Source: an uncultured Alphaproteobacteria bacterium (lineage in GTDB: Bacteria > Pseudomonadota > Alphaproteobacteria > GCA-2731375). Taken from it: a stretch of 64,000 bases of DNA. Position numbers and translations under genes: made by a program. The notes below the pieces were generated by a model. The model made no database searches. It saw only the letters and a list, made by a program, of their open reading frames with translations, and was not told where the DNA came from. The stretch lies in NCBI GenBank assembly GCA_951812805.1, contig CATOSZ010000001.1, positions 310,001 to 374,000 on the forward strand. Reading direction: 5' to 3'. Shown here piece after piece: positions 25,440-35,087 of this stretch (within the stretch, counting starts at the first letter, position 1; each line of letters starts with the position of its first letter).

Positions 25440-27799
25440 TGCCTTCTTTCGCTTCCGAACTCGAGCAGAGCCTGCACCGCGCCTTGCGTTACGCGAACGA
25501 GCGCCGGCACGAATATGCGACGTTGGAGCATTTGCTGCTCGCCCTCGTCGATGATGCCGATGCGCTGGCGGTGCTGCGCGCCTGCAACGTCAAGGTGGAC
25601 GAGCTGCGCGATCAGCTGACCGGCTACCTGGAGGAGGAGTTGACCAGCCTCGTGGTCGACGAGGAGGAGGACGCCAAGCCGACCACCGGCTTCCAGCGGG
25701 TCATCCAGCGCGCGGTCTATCACGTGCAGTCGTCGGGCCGCGACGAAGTGACCGGCGCCAACGTCCTGGTTGCGATCTTCGCGGAGCGGGAGAGCCACGC
25801 GGTGTTCTATCTCCAGGAGCAGGAGATGACCCGGCTCGACGCGGTCTCCTACATCAGCCACGGCATCGCCAAGTCGCCGGGCGCGGACGAAAGCCGGCCG
25901 GTGCGCGGCGCCGGTGACGGCGGCGAGGGCGGCGAGAGCGAGGACGAGGGCGGCCAGAAGACGGAGCCGGGCGAGGCACTGGACGCCTATTGCGTCAACC
26001 TCAACGAAAAGGCCAAGAGCGGCCGCATCGACCCCCTCATCGGGCGGGAGCTGGAGCTGGAGCGGACGATCCAGATTCTCTGTCGGCGGCAGAAGAACAA
26101 TCCCCTCTATGTCGGCGATCCGGGCGTGGGCAAGACGGCGATCGCCGAAGGCCTGGCCCGCCGCATCGTGTTGGGCGAGGTGCCGGAGGTTCTGGTCGAC
26201 GCCACCATCTTCTCCCTCGACATGGGCTCGCTGCTCGCCGGCACGCGCTACCGCGGCGACTTCGAGGAACGGCTGAAGGCCGTGATGGACGAGTTGGAGA
26301 ATTACGACGGCGCCATCCTGTTCATCGACGAGATCCACACGGTGATCGGCGCCGGCGCAACCTCGGGCGGCGCCATGGACGCCTCCAACATGTTGAAGCC
26401 GGCGTTGCAGAACGGTGGCATCCGCTGCATGGGCTCGACCACCTACAAGGAATTCCGCAATCACTTCGAGAAGGACCGCGCCCTGCTGCGCCGCTTCCAG
26501 AAGATCGACGTGCACGAGCCCTCGATTCCCGATGCGGTGAAGATCCTGAAGGGACTGAAGCCCTATTTCGAGGACTACCATCGCATCCGCTATACCAACG
26601 AGGCGGTGAAGGCGGCGGTCGAGCTGTCGTCGAAATACATTCACGACCGCAAGCTGCCGGACAAGGCGATCGACGTCATCGACGAGGTCGGCGCGGCGCA
26701 GATGCTGGTGCCCGAGGCGCGCCGGCGCAAGACCATCGGCGTGAAGGAGGTCGAGAGCATCGTCGCCAAGATCGCCCGCATCCCGCCGAAGAGCGTCTCC
26801 AAGACCGATACCGAAAGCCTGCGCAACCTGGAGGACGAGCTGAAGCGCGTCGTCTACGGCCAGGACAAGGCGATCGGCACGCTATCGACCGCCTTCAAGA
26901 TGTCACGGGCCGGCCTGCGCGAGCCGGAGAAGCCGATCGGCAGCTACCTGTTCTCGGGCCCGACCGGTGTCGGCAAGACCGAAGTCGCCCGCCAGCTCGC
27001 CCGCATCATGGGCATGGAGCTGGTCCGTTTCGACATGTCGGAATACATGGAACGGCATTCGATCAGCCGCCTGATCGGTGCGCCGCCGGGCTATGTCGGT
27101 TTCGACCAGGGCGGCATGCTGACCGACGCGATCGATAAGAACCCGCACTGCGTTCTGCTGCTGGACGAGATCGAGAAGGCGCATCCCGACCTGTTCAACG
27201 TGCTGCTGCAGATCATGGATTACGGCAAGCTCACCGACCACAACGGCAAGCAGGTCGATTTCCGCAACGTCGTGCTGATCATGACGACGAATGCCGGCGC
27301 CGCCGAGATGAGCAAGATGGCCATGGGCTTCGGCCGCGAAGTTCGCGAGGGCGAGGACGAAGAGGCGATCAAGCGGATGTTCACGCCGGAGTTCCGCAAC
27401 CGCCTCGACGCCGTGGTCGGGTTCGACTCGCTGCCGCCGGAGGTCATCCACAAGGTCGTCGTCAAGTTCGTCGACGAGCTCGAAGCGCAGCTCGCCGACC
27501 GCAACGTCCGCTTCGAGTTGAGCGATGCGGCCGCCACGTGGCTTGCCGACAAGGGCTACGACCGCCTGTACGGGGCCCGGCCGCTCTCCCGCGTCATCCA
27601 GGAGAGCATCAAGAAACCGCTGGCGGAGGAGCTGCTGTTCGGCAAGCTGGTGAAGGGCGGGGTCGTCCACATCGGCGTCAAGGGCGGCGAGCTGGTCTTC
27701 GACATCACGGAAGCCAAACGGCCGGAACGCAAGAAGAAGGACGACGACACCTCGTCCTCCGACGGCGAGGCCGAGCGGATCCCGGAGCCCGTCGAATAG
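25439..27799 (+). CDS. clpA: ATP-dependent Clp protease ATP-binding subunit ClpA
   Basis: A 786-residue AAA+ unfoldase. The N-domain (about 1-150) begins [20 protein letters not shown] and docks ClpS. The first ATPase has Walker [14 protein letters not shown] (about 226) and Walker [10 protein letters not shown]. The second has [13 protein letters not shown] (about 507) and [12 protein letters not shown], followed by the C-terminal sensor-2 segment [11 protein letters not shown]. It feeds unfolded proteins to ClpP, which is not in the window. The acidic C-terminal tail is a little longer than in E. coli. The start at 25439 fits the known N-terminus and the overlap with clpS. Confidence 0.97.
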   Translation: MPSFASELEQSLHRALRYANERRHEYATLEHLLLALVDDADALAVLRACNVKVDELRDQLTGYLEEELTSLVVDEEEDAKPTTGFQRVIQRAVYHVQSSGRDEVTGANVLVAIFAERESHAVFYLQEQEMTRLDAVSYISHGIAKSPGADESRPVRGAGDGGEGGESEDEGGQKTEPGEALDAYCVNLNEKAKSGRIDPLIGRELELERTIQILCRRQKNNPLYVGDPGVGKTAIAEGLARRIVLGEVPEVLVDATIFSLDMGSLLAGTRYRGDFEERLKAVMDELENYDGAILFIDEIHTVIGAGATSGGAMDASNMLKPALQNGGIRCMGSTTYKEFRNHFEKDRALLRRFQKIDVHEPSIPDAVKILKGLKPYFEDYHRIRYTNEAVKAAVELSSKYIHDRKLPDKAIDVIDEVGAAQMLVPEARRRKTIGVKEVESIVAKIARIPPKSVSKTDTESLRNLEDELKRVVYGQDKAIGTLSTAFKMSRAGLREPEKPIGSYLFSGPTGVGKTEVARQLARIMGMELVRFDMSEYMERHSISRLIGAPPGYVGFDQGGMLTDAIDKNPHCVLLLDEIEKAHPDLFNVLLQIMDYGKLTDHNGKQVDFRNVVLIMTTNAGAAEMSKMAMGFGREVREGEDEEAIKRMFTPEFRNRLDAVVGFDSLPPEVIHKVVVKFVDELEAQLADRNVRFELSDAAATWLADKGYDRLYGARPLSRVIQESIKKPLAEELLFGKLVKGGVVHIGVKGGELVFDITEAKRPERKKKDDDTSSSDGEAERIPEPVE

Positions 27800-27854
27800 G
27801 GCATTTCGCGGGCGGGTCGGATGCGGCCCGCACCGGACCCGGGACGGTCGCGAA

Positions 27855-28787
27855 ATGAGCAAGACGTATGTCCTGGATCTGGCGCTGCAATCGGGCGAGG
27901 TGTGTCACGACGCGCAGCTCGTTTATGAAACCCATGGCGCGCTGAACGACGACCGCTCCAACGCGATTATCTACCCGACGGCGTTCGCCGGGCAGCATCC
28001 CGATCTGGCCTGGACCATCGGGCCGGACCGCCTGTTCGATCCGACGCGCTACTTCATCGTCGTGGCCAACCTGTTCGGCAACGGTTTGTCGACGGCCCCC
28101 GGGTGGCCGGATATGACCGTCTACGACAATGTCATAGCCCAACACCGGCTGTTGACGGAACGCCTCGGCGTCCGGCGCGTCGCCATGGCCTACGGCCGTT
28201 CCATGGGCGCGATGCAGGCCTTCCATTGGGCGGCGCTTTATCCCGACATGGTCGAACGGGCCTGTTGCGTCGTCGGCATGGCGAAGGCCTCGCCGCACAA
28301 CCGCCTGTTCGTGCAAGGCATCCGCGCCGCCCTCGAGCACGGCGGCACCCCGACCATGGCGCGCGTCTACGCCGCCTGGGGTTTGAGCCAGGCGTTCTAC
28401 AGGGAAGAGGCATGGCGCAGCCTCGGCCACGCCTCGATGGAAGACTTCGTGGTCGCGCGCTGGGAGGCGTTCCTCGCGCGGCGGACGCCGCAAGAGATCC
28501 TGGCCATGCTCTGGACCTGGGAGCATTGCGACATCAGCGCGAACGACAGGTTCAACGGCGATCTCAGGGCGGCGCTCGCCGCGATCCGGGCGAAAGTGCT
28601 GGTGATGCCTTGCGAAAGCGATCTCTATTTCCCCGTCGAGGACAACCGCCGCGAGGTGGCCCTGATGGCGAACGGCGAACTTCGCCCGATACCGTCGATC
28701 TGGGGACACATGGCGGGCTCGTGGGCCGAAAACCCGGAGGACGTGCGTTTCGTCGAAACGGCGGCCCGGGACCTGCTCGCTCGGTAG
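27855..28787 (+). CDS. Alpha/beta hydrolase of the homoserine O-acetyltransferase (MetX-like) family
   Basis: A 310-residue alpha/beta hydrolase. The nucleophile elbow is GRSMGAMQAFHWAALYPDMV (serine about 116), the acid is in CESDLYFPVEDN (about 256) and the histidine in IWGHMAGS (about 284). The N-terminal layout YETHGALNDDRSNAIIYPTA matches the MetX family. True MetX usually has about 370 or more residues with a longer lid; this one is shorter. It therefore belongs to the group of MetX-like proteins whose acyl acceptor is unproven. It follows clpA by 55 bases on the same strand but is probably independent of it in function. Confidence 0.88.
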   Translation: MSKTYVLDLALQSGEVCHDAQLVYETHGALNDDRSNAIIYPTAFAGQHPDLAWTIGPDRLFDPTRYFIVVANLFGNGLSTAPGWPDMTVYDNVIAQHRLLTERLGVRRVAMAYGRSMGAMQAFHWAALYPDMVERACCVVGMAKASPHNRLFVQGIRAALEHGGTPTMARVYAAWGLSQAFYREEAWRSLGHASMEDFVVARWEAFLARRTPQEILAMLWTWEHCDISANDRFNGDLRAALAAIRAKVLVMPCESDLYFPVEDNRREVALMANGELRPIPSIWGHMAGSWAENPEDVRFVETAARDLLAR

Positions 28788-29225
28788 CATCGCCCGTGGT
28801 TTCCGATGTCGAGAGGCAACGGATTCATCGACGATCGCATACGCCGCCTGTCTCGTCGTCGACCCAATCGCGGGCGCGGCTCCGGCTCCCATAGCGAAGG
28901 ACTGGATCGTGGCGATATCGACGGCTGCCTGATCTCGCGGCGTCCGAACTCAAGGGCATAATCCCTATAGGGCCTCGACGATGCCATGCCCGGGATTAGC
29001 CAAAGGCGGAAATTGCTCTTGAACTAAACAATGGCTTCGCTTCGTGTTTATGTTGCCAAGACTCGAAGACCGTTACGCGTTATTTATTTTCAGCAACACC
29101 AACATGAAATGTGATTTTCGCCTTCGTCGACACCATGGCGTATCAACGGGTTCCGGCTACAGTGACACGGAAACCCACCGGGCGGCCTGAGGTGCTGGCG
29201 GGTCCGGTCATGCCCGCGCCGGGCG
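28788..29225. other. Non-coding gap between MetX-like and MFS genes
   Basis: No frame here looks real. A block from about 29010 to 29110 is AT-rich. It marks the left edge of a region (about 28.8-37.3 kb) with lower coding density and several mobile or decayed genes. I see no RNA gene or clear promoter. Confidence 0.4.
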
Positions 29226-30434
29226 TTAGCGAGCCCGCCCGTCGTGCCGTGCGGACCAGACGGCGACGGCCGAGACCAAGGAACCAAGGGAGAGCACGAA
29301 GAAAGCAGCCGTCCAGCCACTGGCACTCTCGGGCCCGCCGAAGCGGTCGAGGACCCAGCCCACGGCGACCGGGCCGAGGAAGGCCGCGACGTAGCCGCCG
29401 AAGGCGTATATCGCCAGCGCCATGCCGCGGCCCTTGGACTCCGAAGTTGCGACGGCGCCGGCGCCGAGGGCGCCGACGTCGGCGAAGCTAGAGATCTGCA
29501 CAATCACCAGCAAGACCAGGACAAGGAGGATTGGGCCGCCAGCCGTGGCGGCGAGGGCGAGGCAGACGACGACCGAGAACAGGCAGGTGGCGACGACGAC
29601 GGCGACGCGGTTCCACTTCAGCGCCAGCTCCGCGACCAACAGGCTCGCCGGCACGCTGGCCAGGGCCGCCAGCCCGCCGACGACGGCCGGCGATGGAAGG
29701 TCCATCTCGTTGCCCGGCAGCCCGAGCGTCCAGGCGAGGCAGGTCACGAACCAGACCCGGACTCCGAACACCTCCCAAGTATTGCCGGCAAAACCGACCA
29801 CATAGGCCATGAAGGGCCGATTGGTGACGATGCGGCGGAGCTTCACCGGCGCCCGCGCCGCCACGGTCGGCCGCGCCGAAGGCGGCAGCCATGTCACAAC
29901 GACGATTGCAGCGAGTGGCAGCAGTCCGGCCACCAAGAAGGTCGCGCGCCAACCGACCAGGCCCTCGACCACGCCGGCGACGAGGAACGAGCCGGCGCCA
30001 CCGAGCGCGTAACTGGAAGTGTAGATTGCGGCACCCCGCTCACGCCAACCACCCTCGACCCGATCGGTCAGCAGCTTCAGTCCCGGCATGTGGATGCCCG
30101 CGAGTGCCATACCGGCCAGCAGCCTGAGCACGAGCGCGACCCAGAAACCGTCGGCCAGGAAATAGAAGGCGATGGCCGCGAGCGCCGTCGCGGCCGAGGA
30201 GGCGAGGATCATGCGCCGGCCGTCGAAGCGGTCCGTCGCGCTCGACAGCACCAACACGGCCGAGGCGTAGCCGGCGAAATAGATGCCGCCGATCCAGCCT
30301 ATCTCCGTCGCATCGAGACCCCATTCCCGAGCCACCGCGGGACTGATGGCGGGAAATGTCATCAGCGGCGCTAGATTGGCGATGAGGCAGAACGAGAGCG
30401 CGGCTACGACGGCGGCGGGCCGCATACCGCCCAT
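29226..30434 (-). CDS. Major facilitator superfamily transporter
   Basis: A 402-residue, 12-helix inner-membrane transporter of the cyanate/nitrate-like MFS type. The first helix is in AAVVAALSFCLIANLAPLM, then WIGGIYFAGYASAVLVLSSA with the MFS loop motif region ATDRFDGRR between helices 2 and 3. The frame extends upstream of 30434, but that part is not membrane-like, so the ATG at 30434 is preferred; 30425 is also possible. The substrate is unknown. A fragment of an oxygenase gene lies just upstream on the same strand, and a divergent ArsR regulator lies beyond it. Confidence 0.88.
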   Translation of the reverse strand: MGGMRPAAVVAALSFCLIANLAPLMTFPAISPAVAREWGLDATEIGWIGGIYFAGYASAVLVLSSATDRFDGRRMILASSAATALAAIAFYFLADGFWVALVLRLLAGMALAGIHMPGLKLLTDRVEGGWRERGAAIYTSSYALGGAGSFLVAGVVEGLVGWRATFLVAGLLPLAAIVVVTWLPPSARPTVAARAPVKLRRIVTNRPFMAYVVGFAGNTWEVFGVRVWFVTCLAWTLGLPGNEMDLPSPAVVGGLAALASVPASLLVAELALKWNRVAVVVATCLFSVVVCLALAATAGGPILLVLVLLVIVQISSFADVGALGAGAVATSESKGRGMALAIYAFGGYVAAFLGPVAVGWVLDRFGGPESASGWTAAFFVLSLGSLVSAVAVWSARHDGRAR

Positions 30435-30585
30435 GGCGGGCTGCGGGTTCAATCTGCGACACTCCGGTTCGCAGCATGCCCCCCAGGCCCCACTCGCCCG
30501 TCCAACCGCCAGCGTATGGCCTCGGTACCGCAGCACGTCGAAAATTTGTAAGTGGCCGCAGCGACTTCCGCGACCTGAACCCAGA

Positions 30586-30819
30586 TCATCCGTTGTCCCT
30601 GGCATGGGCGCATTTCGCGGCGAGACGTTCGGCGAGATCGTCACAGAAGTGAACCGGATCATAGTGCGGCGGATGCTCGGAACCGCACCAAGTCGGCAAG
30701 ACTCCGATGATGGCATCGGCATCGAGGCGGAAAAAGAACGGGATGGCGTAACGTTCTCGATCGCGCGTCATCGAGGCGACCCTGTGTGGCGTCGAGCGGA
30801 TCCGATGTCCCGCGCGACG
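30586..30819 (-). pseudogene. Remnant of a 2-oxoglutarate/Fe(II) oxygenase (isopenicillin N synthase family), C-terminal end
   Basis: On the minus strand the frame reads GHRIRSTPHRVASMTRDRER and continues YAIPFFFRLDADAI, then PHYDPVHFCDDLAERLAA. Ser-Thr-Pro-His-Arg-Val contains the metal-binding histidine and its neighbours, and RYAIPFF is the 2-oxoglutarate-binding arginine region typical of IPNS-type oxygenases. Only about 75 residues remain: an in-frame TAA (30838-30840) lies just upstream, and no N-terminal part is found before the ArsR gene. It therefore appears to be a 5'-deleted relic. The MFS gene downstream may once have been its partner. Confidence 0.7.
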
Positions 30820-31093
30820 GGCTCCAGTGCCTGTGGGTTACCTCTCGAGAGAGTCGACATGTCGTTTGTGGGAATTTCGCCAGACATCACAGCTGATCTT
30901 TCAGATTTGCTCTATATTCCTTCAGGGAGTGAGCATGACCCATGGTCGCCAGTCTGGCTGGAACCCGTCCCGAAATGCCCTTACCCTTCTCTGCACACCT
31001 TGAAAATAGCGCCGGAGGCTGACTGAAGCTTCGATGCGTGTCGAACCAATTCGCCGACACGTCCGAGTATTGTCGCCCGGAACGAGGGGAGCC

Positions 31094-31807
31094 ATGGTCA
31101 ACACCAATCGAATTGCGGAGATCGGATCGCTGGTGGGCGAGCCGGCGCGGGCATCGATACTTGGCGCACTACTGGACGGCCGGGCACTGACCGCCAGAGA
31201 ACTGGCTGGCGTTGCCGGGATCACCCCACAAACTGCAAGTAGCCACTTGTCCCGGTTGACGATGGCAGGACTATTGAAGGTCGAGAAGCAAGGGCGCCAT
31301 CGATACCATCGCTTGGCGTCGCCCGATGTGGCCCGGATGTTGGAGGGCATCATGCAGCTCGCCTCGACGAACACGACCAATGCACGCCAGAAACTGGTCG
31401 TCGGGCCGCGAGATGCCGCAATGCGGATGGCGAGATCCTGCTACGACCATTTTGCCGGCCGACTCGGGGTGGCGATCACCGACGGCCTAATTGCAAAAGG
31501 CGCCGTCGAATTCGATGACGAATCCGGGCTGGTCACACCAAGCGGCCTTGAACTCCTGCATCGCGTAGGAATTGAGGTAGGAGAAACTTCGCTACACCAC
31601 AGGCGCTCGTCACGGCCGCTCTGCCGGCCCTGTCTGGACTGGAGCGAGCGCCGACACCATATCGCCGGCCGACTCGGGGCCGCAATCTCCACCCACTATA
31701 TTGAGAATGGATATGTCCGGCGGATCGGCAGCTCTCGCGCATTGGCCATTACGCCGCACGGTAGAATCGCCCTGCGGGAGATGTTTGGCGTTCGAGACCT
31801 GCAATAG
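31094..31807 (+). CDS. ArsR-family winged-helix regulator with duplicated C-terminal module
   Basis: A 237-residue protein. The N-terminal winged helix reads EPARASILGALLDGRALTA and GITPQTASSHLSRLTMAGLL (residues 15-70). Two related C-terminal modules follow: HFAGRLGVAITDGLIAKGAV and HIAGRLGAAISTHYIENGYV, the second after CLDWSERR, a hallmark of this ArsR subgroup. No thiol metal-binding pair is evident, so it probably senses an organic ligand. GAGGGGA lies before the ATG at 31094. The MFS gene and oxygenase relic, transcribed in the opposite direction, are natural targets. Confidence 0.9.
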   Translation: MVNTNRIAEIGSLVGEPARASILGALLDGRALTARELAGVAGITPQTASSHLSRLTMAGLLKVEKQGRHRYHRLASPDVARMLEGIMQLASTNTTNARQKLVVGPRDAAMRMARSCYDHFAGRLGVAITDGLIAKGAVEFDDESGLVTPSGLELLHRVGIEVGETSLHHRRSSRPLCRPCLDWSERRHHIAGRLGAAISTHYIENGYVRRIGSSRALAITPHGRIALREMFGVRDLQ

Positions 31808-32141
31808 CAGGCCGGATGCCGCCCGCGGCGAATCTTTGGCGAACCAACACCGTTCGCGATTGTATCTGCGATGCTCCGCTGACAGCGATGTCCAAACATT
31901 TTGACGGCCTGAATCTTTTGTTCGAAACGACGAAAGGCGGAAAGCATCAACGATCAGGATGCGTGTCCGGAATCGCCTTCGTTCGTCCGGAGATGCCCCG
32001 AGACTTGCCGTTCCATTAGCAACATCTGTCGGGATCTTTGTAGCCAATTTTGACCGTTGGGGGATATTCGCCTCCGCGTAGAGAACAGGTCCTTCGTGCC
32101 AAAGCTCGAAGCTCAAGAACGTCGCACGCGACCCAGGCCAA
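31808..32141. other. Non-coding gap between convergent ArsR and hydrolase genes
   Basis: Only short frames antisense or unrelated to known families are present. No hairpin with a T-run, RNA gene or repeat stood out to me. Confidence 0.35.
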
Positions 32142-33737
32142 TCAATCGCAAAACGCACGAACATGGTCGGCTACGATCCGAATGTCGGAACTGTCCCAAG
32201 TGCCGGGGTTGCTATCGGTGCCATCGGCAAATCGAAAGCCGGTCAGTCCCTTCGGCATCAATAGAATGTAGTTGCCACCGACGCCGACCATCGTCGGAAT
32301 AAACGTCCTGCACCCACGCCGGGGCTCAAACTCGATCCGCCAAAAGCCCATATGATAATAAGACTTCGTGCCATCTTCGTAGGTCCATCCCGTGGGCAGC
32401 CCTTTACGCCGGCTCATGTCGACTACATCCCGGGTGACGCTTGGATGCAAGATCTGGTGTTCGCCCGCGCGCCCATGATGTCGCAGCAGGATGGTCAGGC
32501 GCGCCGCTTCATCGAGTGTTGGCAGCATGCCAAAGCCAAGCTCGGGGATGCTCGGATCATCGCCTAGAGACTGGCTGTGGGTGATCGGAATTCGATGGAT
32601 GCCGAGAGGTCGGAAGACTTCGTCGCGGAGCATTTTCGTCAAGCTTGCTTGCAGGCCCTCTCGGCTCTTGAGGAAACCGTCCATGGCGGCGGCAAGGGTG
32701 AAGGTGTCCGAAGTGCGATAACGGAAGACTTTCGCCGGCCCCCAGGGATATGCATCGAAGGCTGAAATGAGCGCGAACTTACGCCTCGTCGTCGGCGTCG
32801 AGCCAATTCGCATTGCGAGCGCTGTGTCGTCCGCCTCGACATAATGGTCGACGTCGACGGGCGTGATGTTACCGATGCCGGTTGCCATGTTGAGTGCGTC
32901 GCGGAACGTAACAGCGGCCCACCCATCGTGCTTCGCCGTCAGGGGAACGTGGTCGATGATCCGTGCATCGAGCACCTCTTCCCCATATTTCTGGGCGAGG
33001 CGCAACAAACCGACCGCGGCGCCCAGGGATTTACCAACGGAGTAGACGGCATGGCGCATTTCCGGACAGAAGGGATATGGGCCGTGCCGCGTGCGGCAGC
33101 CTCGGCTATAAATCACGTCGTCGATCAACAGCGCGCTCACGGAAATATTCTCGTGATTGAAGCGCCCGTCGAATCGCGCCAACTGAGTGGCATCGTGGCC
33201 GTCTTCCAGATCCCGCCATGGCCGCGTTGTCAGGCGGCTCGCGAGCTCTTTCGAGAAGGCCCGGCGAAACTTCGTCCTGTCGGTAAGCAGATGCGGGTGG
33301 TAGATCAAGTTGCCGTGGCCCCAGAGGTCCGCCTTGGCGCCGAAAACCGCCTCCTGGGCAATTTGTACGTAGAGATCGGATACATCACCGTCGCGATACA
33401 GGAAGGTCGCCACGCCGTTGCGCGTAGAACTCCAAGGCGAACCGACCAGAGTGAAGGGGAAGGACGCGCGCGACCAGCCATCGTCCTCGACCTCCGACCA
33501 AGCATGGCCGGCGCCGAGAACTATCTTCCACGCGCTGGCGCCGCTCGCGAGTAGGATGCCGCGGTTGCGCGGAACGATGCGGCCGTCGCTAACCAAAACC
33601 TCACTGGTGAAACCGGGAAAGGCCATGCTTGTCGTTAGGTCCGGCGCGAAAGTTGAGCGCCGACGGATTTCCATGGGTGGAAGCGTGATTGTTCCCTCGA
33701 AGGGCTCCGGTGGCTCCGCCTGGGTGTCAATCAGCAT
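32142..33737 (-). CDS. Beta-lactamase-fold serine hydrolase, possibly 5'-truncated
   Basis: A 531-residue frame. The C-terminal 330 residues have the class C beta-lactamase/penicillin-binding fold: nucleophile motif YSVGKSLG (Ser-x-x-Lys at about 235), a Tyr-x-Ser-type segment YRTSDTFTLAAAMDG, and a late glycine-rich strand GVGGNYILLMPKG. About 200 N-terminal residues do not match a family I know. The protein has no signal peptide, although relatives are usually exported. The only start (33737) has no ribosome site and falls at the junction with mobile-element sequence, with a TAA just upstream. The native 5' end may therefore have been lost. Codons are less GC-rich than in surrounding core genes. 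Confidence 0.75.
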   Translation of the reverse strand: MLIDTQAEPPEPFEGTITLPPMEIRRRSTFAPDLTTSMAFPGFTSEVLVSDGRIVPRNRGILLASGASAWKIVLGAGHAWSEVEDDGWSRASFPFTLVGSPWSSTRNGVATFLYRDGDVSDLYVQIAQEAVFGAKADLWGHGNLIYHPHLLTDRTKFRRAFSKELASRLTTRPWRDLEDGHDATQLARFDGRFNHENISVSALLIDDVIYSRGCRTRHGPYPFCPEMRHAVYSVGKSLGAAVGLLRLAQKYGEEVLDARIIDHVPLTAKHDGWAAVTFRDALNMATGIGNITPVDVDHYVEADDTALAMRIGSTPTTRRKFALISAFDAYPWGPAKVFRYRTSDTFTLAAAMDGFLKSREGLQASLTKMLRDEVFRPLGIHRIPITHSQSLGDDPSIPELGFGMLPTLDEAARLTILLRHHGRAGEHQILHPSVTRDVVDMSRRKGLPTGWTYEDGTKSYYHMGFWRIEFEPRRGCRTFIPTMVGVGGNYILLMPKGLTGFRFADGTDSNPGTWDSSDIRIVADHVRAFCD

Positions 33738-33793
33738 TTAATTCTGACCCCCTATCGGCGTGCAAAATTGACCCCCCCCCTTGCTTCGACGGA

Positions 33794-33900
33794 GGTTGTC
33801 CCGGTAGTCCACGGGAGGGCCCCGCGCGGCTTCGTGTAGCGCTTTGCGTTACGCGGAGCGAAGCCGCGTGGGAGGGGCCTGTGGGCCCACCGGGACAACC
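33794..33900. repeat. 107-bp imperfect palindrome (MITE- or REP-like)
   Basis: GGTTGTCCCGGT at the left edge is matched by ACCGGGACAACC at the right edge. Inside, GCGCGGCTTCG and CGAAGCCGCG continue the pairing around a central AGCGCTTTGCGTTACG. Nearly the whole stretch could fold as one long hairpin. It contains no gene. The compact symmetric form suggests a small non-autonomous mobile element or structured intergenic repeat. Confidence 0.7.
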
Positions 33901-34012
33901 GGGCCGGCGGCGGAACGTGGGGATCAGGTGGGGTTCTTGAAGTGGCAATGAGCTTTTGAAGTAGTGTCCAGACTGTTCTGCAAGTTTGTCATGGCTGCCG
34001 ATGAGGGCCACC

Positions 34013-34060
34013 GGCATGCCTGGCGCGGAGATTTCGATTGCTCGGAGCGCCAGGCATGCC
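34013..34060. repeat. Perfect 14-bp inverted repeat
   Basis: GGCATGCCTGGCGC at 34013-34026 is exactly reverse-complemented at 34047-34060 around a 20-base loop. A second hairpin (AGCCGCC, loop GTCA, GGCGGCT; 34062-34079) follows at once. Both lie just beyond the stop of the IS256 transposase relic and may have been its terminator structures. Confidence 0.6.
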
Positions 34061-34069
34061 GAGCCGCCG

Positions 34070-34207
34070 TCAGGCGGCTTTCTGGATGCGTTCGCTTTTG
34101 CTCTCCTTGAGATGGATCATGTTGAGCTAGCGGTTGGCATCCAGCCAGTCCTCATGGATTTCGATCGCGAGAGCCCGGACCAGCCGGAGGCAGCTCATCC
34201 ACCCCAT
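34070..34207 (-). pseudogene. IS256-family transposase relic, C-terminal fragment
   Basis: The minus-strand frame reads CLRLVRALAIEIHEDWLDAN, then a premature TAG, then LNMIHLKESKSERIQ. This matches the end of IS256-type (mutator) transposases, where a Tyr codon normally occupies the position of this stop. The DDE catalytic core is missing. It is non-functional. Confidence 0.65.
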
Positions 34208-34293
34208 CGGCCCGGACTTGTGCCCCAGCTACGAAACCCCTTTTGCAGAACAATCTGTACAGGACCCGTTTTGATTTGCCCGCCTTTGCGATG

Positions 34294-34342
34294 AAAGCCC
34301 CCAGGCTGATTGGCTCCATATAGCGGATCAGCCTGGGGCTTT
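34294..34342 (-). terminator. Terminator-like hairpin after istB
   Basis: On the minus strand AAAGCCCCAGGCTGAT pairs with ATCAGCCTGGGGGCTTT around a 16-base loop, and a short T-run is included in the 3' arm. It lies 14 bases downstream of the istB stop and would end the istAB transcript. Confidence 0.7.
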
Positions 34343-34355
34343 GCTTACAGGGCGG

Positions 34356-35087
34356 CTACTTTTGTCGTCGCTGTTTGCTTTGTGCGAAGCGGTAAGACAT
34401 GTTGCCTGTTTCGATGATTGCGCAGTGATGCGTTACACGATCCAGCAACGCGGTTGTCATTTTTGCATCTCCGAAGACGGAGACCCATTCCCCGAACTCC
34501 AGATTGGTGGTGATGATGACGCTGGTCTTCTCATAGAGTTTGCTGATCAGGTGGAACAAGAGCGCACCGCCGGATTTGGGGAATGGGATATAGCCCAGTT
34601 CGTCGATGATGACGCAATCCATGGCCGTCAGTTGCCGGATGATCTTGCCGGCGTTGCCTTCGGCCTGTTCCTTGATCAGCGCATTGATCAGATCGACGGC
34701 GTTGAAGAAACGGACCTTCTTTCCCTGATTGATCAACAGCGTCCCCAGAGCAATGGCGATGTGGGTTTTGCCCGTACCGGTTCCGCCCACCAGAATGAGG
34801 TTGTGGGCCTCCTGGGTGAACTGCCCTGAGCAGAAGGGGTCGATTTGCGCTTGGGTGACGGCGGCTAGGCCGTAATCGAAAGTGGCGAAGTCCTTATGGT
34901 GGGGGAACTTCGAGGCCCGCATTTGGTGCTGGATAGAGCGCACCCGGCGCTCTACAGTCTCGGCGTCGATCAGTTGCTTTATCGCAGTGGTCAGACTTGG
35001 CGGCTTGCGCGCGGCCAGCAAAGCTTCGGCGCAAGCCGCCATTCCATACAGCCTCAGGGCGATCAGTTGGTCTATCAAAGCTTTCAT
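34356..35087 (-). CDS. istB: IS21-family ATP-binding helper protein IstB
   Basis: A 243-residue AAA+ ATPase of the DnaC/IstB type: Walker [17 protein letters not shown] (about 105), Walker [21 protein letters not shown], sensor-1 [12 protein letters not shown]. It stimulates strand transfer by the IstA transposase and helps to choose targets. The ATG at 35087 overlaps the istA stop by 4 bases (ATGA), the usual IS21 coupling, and an upstream in-frame ATG within istA is less likely. The gene appears intact. Confidence 0.95.
   Translation of the reverse strand: MKALIDQLIALRLYGMAACAEALLAARKPPSLTTAIKQLIDAETVERRVRSIQHQMRASKFPHHKDFATFDYGLAAVTQAQIDPFCSGQFTQEAHNLILVGGTGTGKTHIAIALGTLLINQGKKVRFFNAVDLINALIKEQAEGNAGKIIRQLTAMDCVIIDELGYIPFPKSGGALLFHLISKLYEKTSVIITTNLEFGEWVSVFGDAKMTTALLDRVTHHCAIIETGNMSYRFAQSKQRRQK

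Larger units (their letters stand above)
33969..34257 (-). mobile_element. Internally deleted IS256-family element
   Basis: CAGACTGTTCTGCAA (33969-33983) and TTGCAGAACAATCTG (34243-34257) are inverted repeats with one mismatch in 15. Between them lies only the C-terminal end of an IS256-type transposase frame (34070-34207). This looks like a 290-bp deletion derivative that kept its ends, which a full-length relative could mobilise. The exact outer ends are uncertain. Confidence 0.55.

Noticed and set aside
30435-30722. An N-terminal extension of the MFS gene by 96 codons
   Set aside because: The added part is polar, overlaps the oxygenase relic in another frame, and the MFS fold begins at 30434.
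31610-32164. A 184-codon minus-strand frame over the end of the ArsR gene
   Set aside because: It is antisense to the conserved C-terminal ArsR module and lacks a ribosome site or family.
33772-33780. The run of nine C as a functional signal
   Set aside because: It is an extension of the TGACCC repeat at the IS21 end and may also be a sequencing-length uncertainty.
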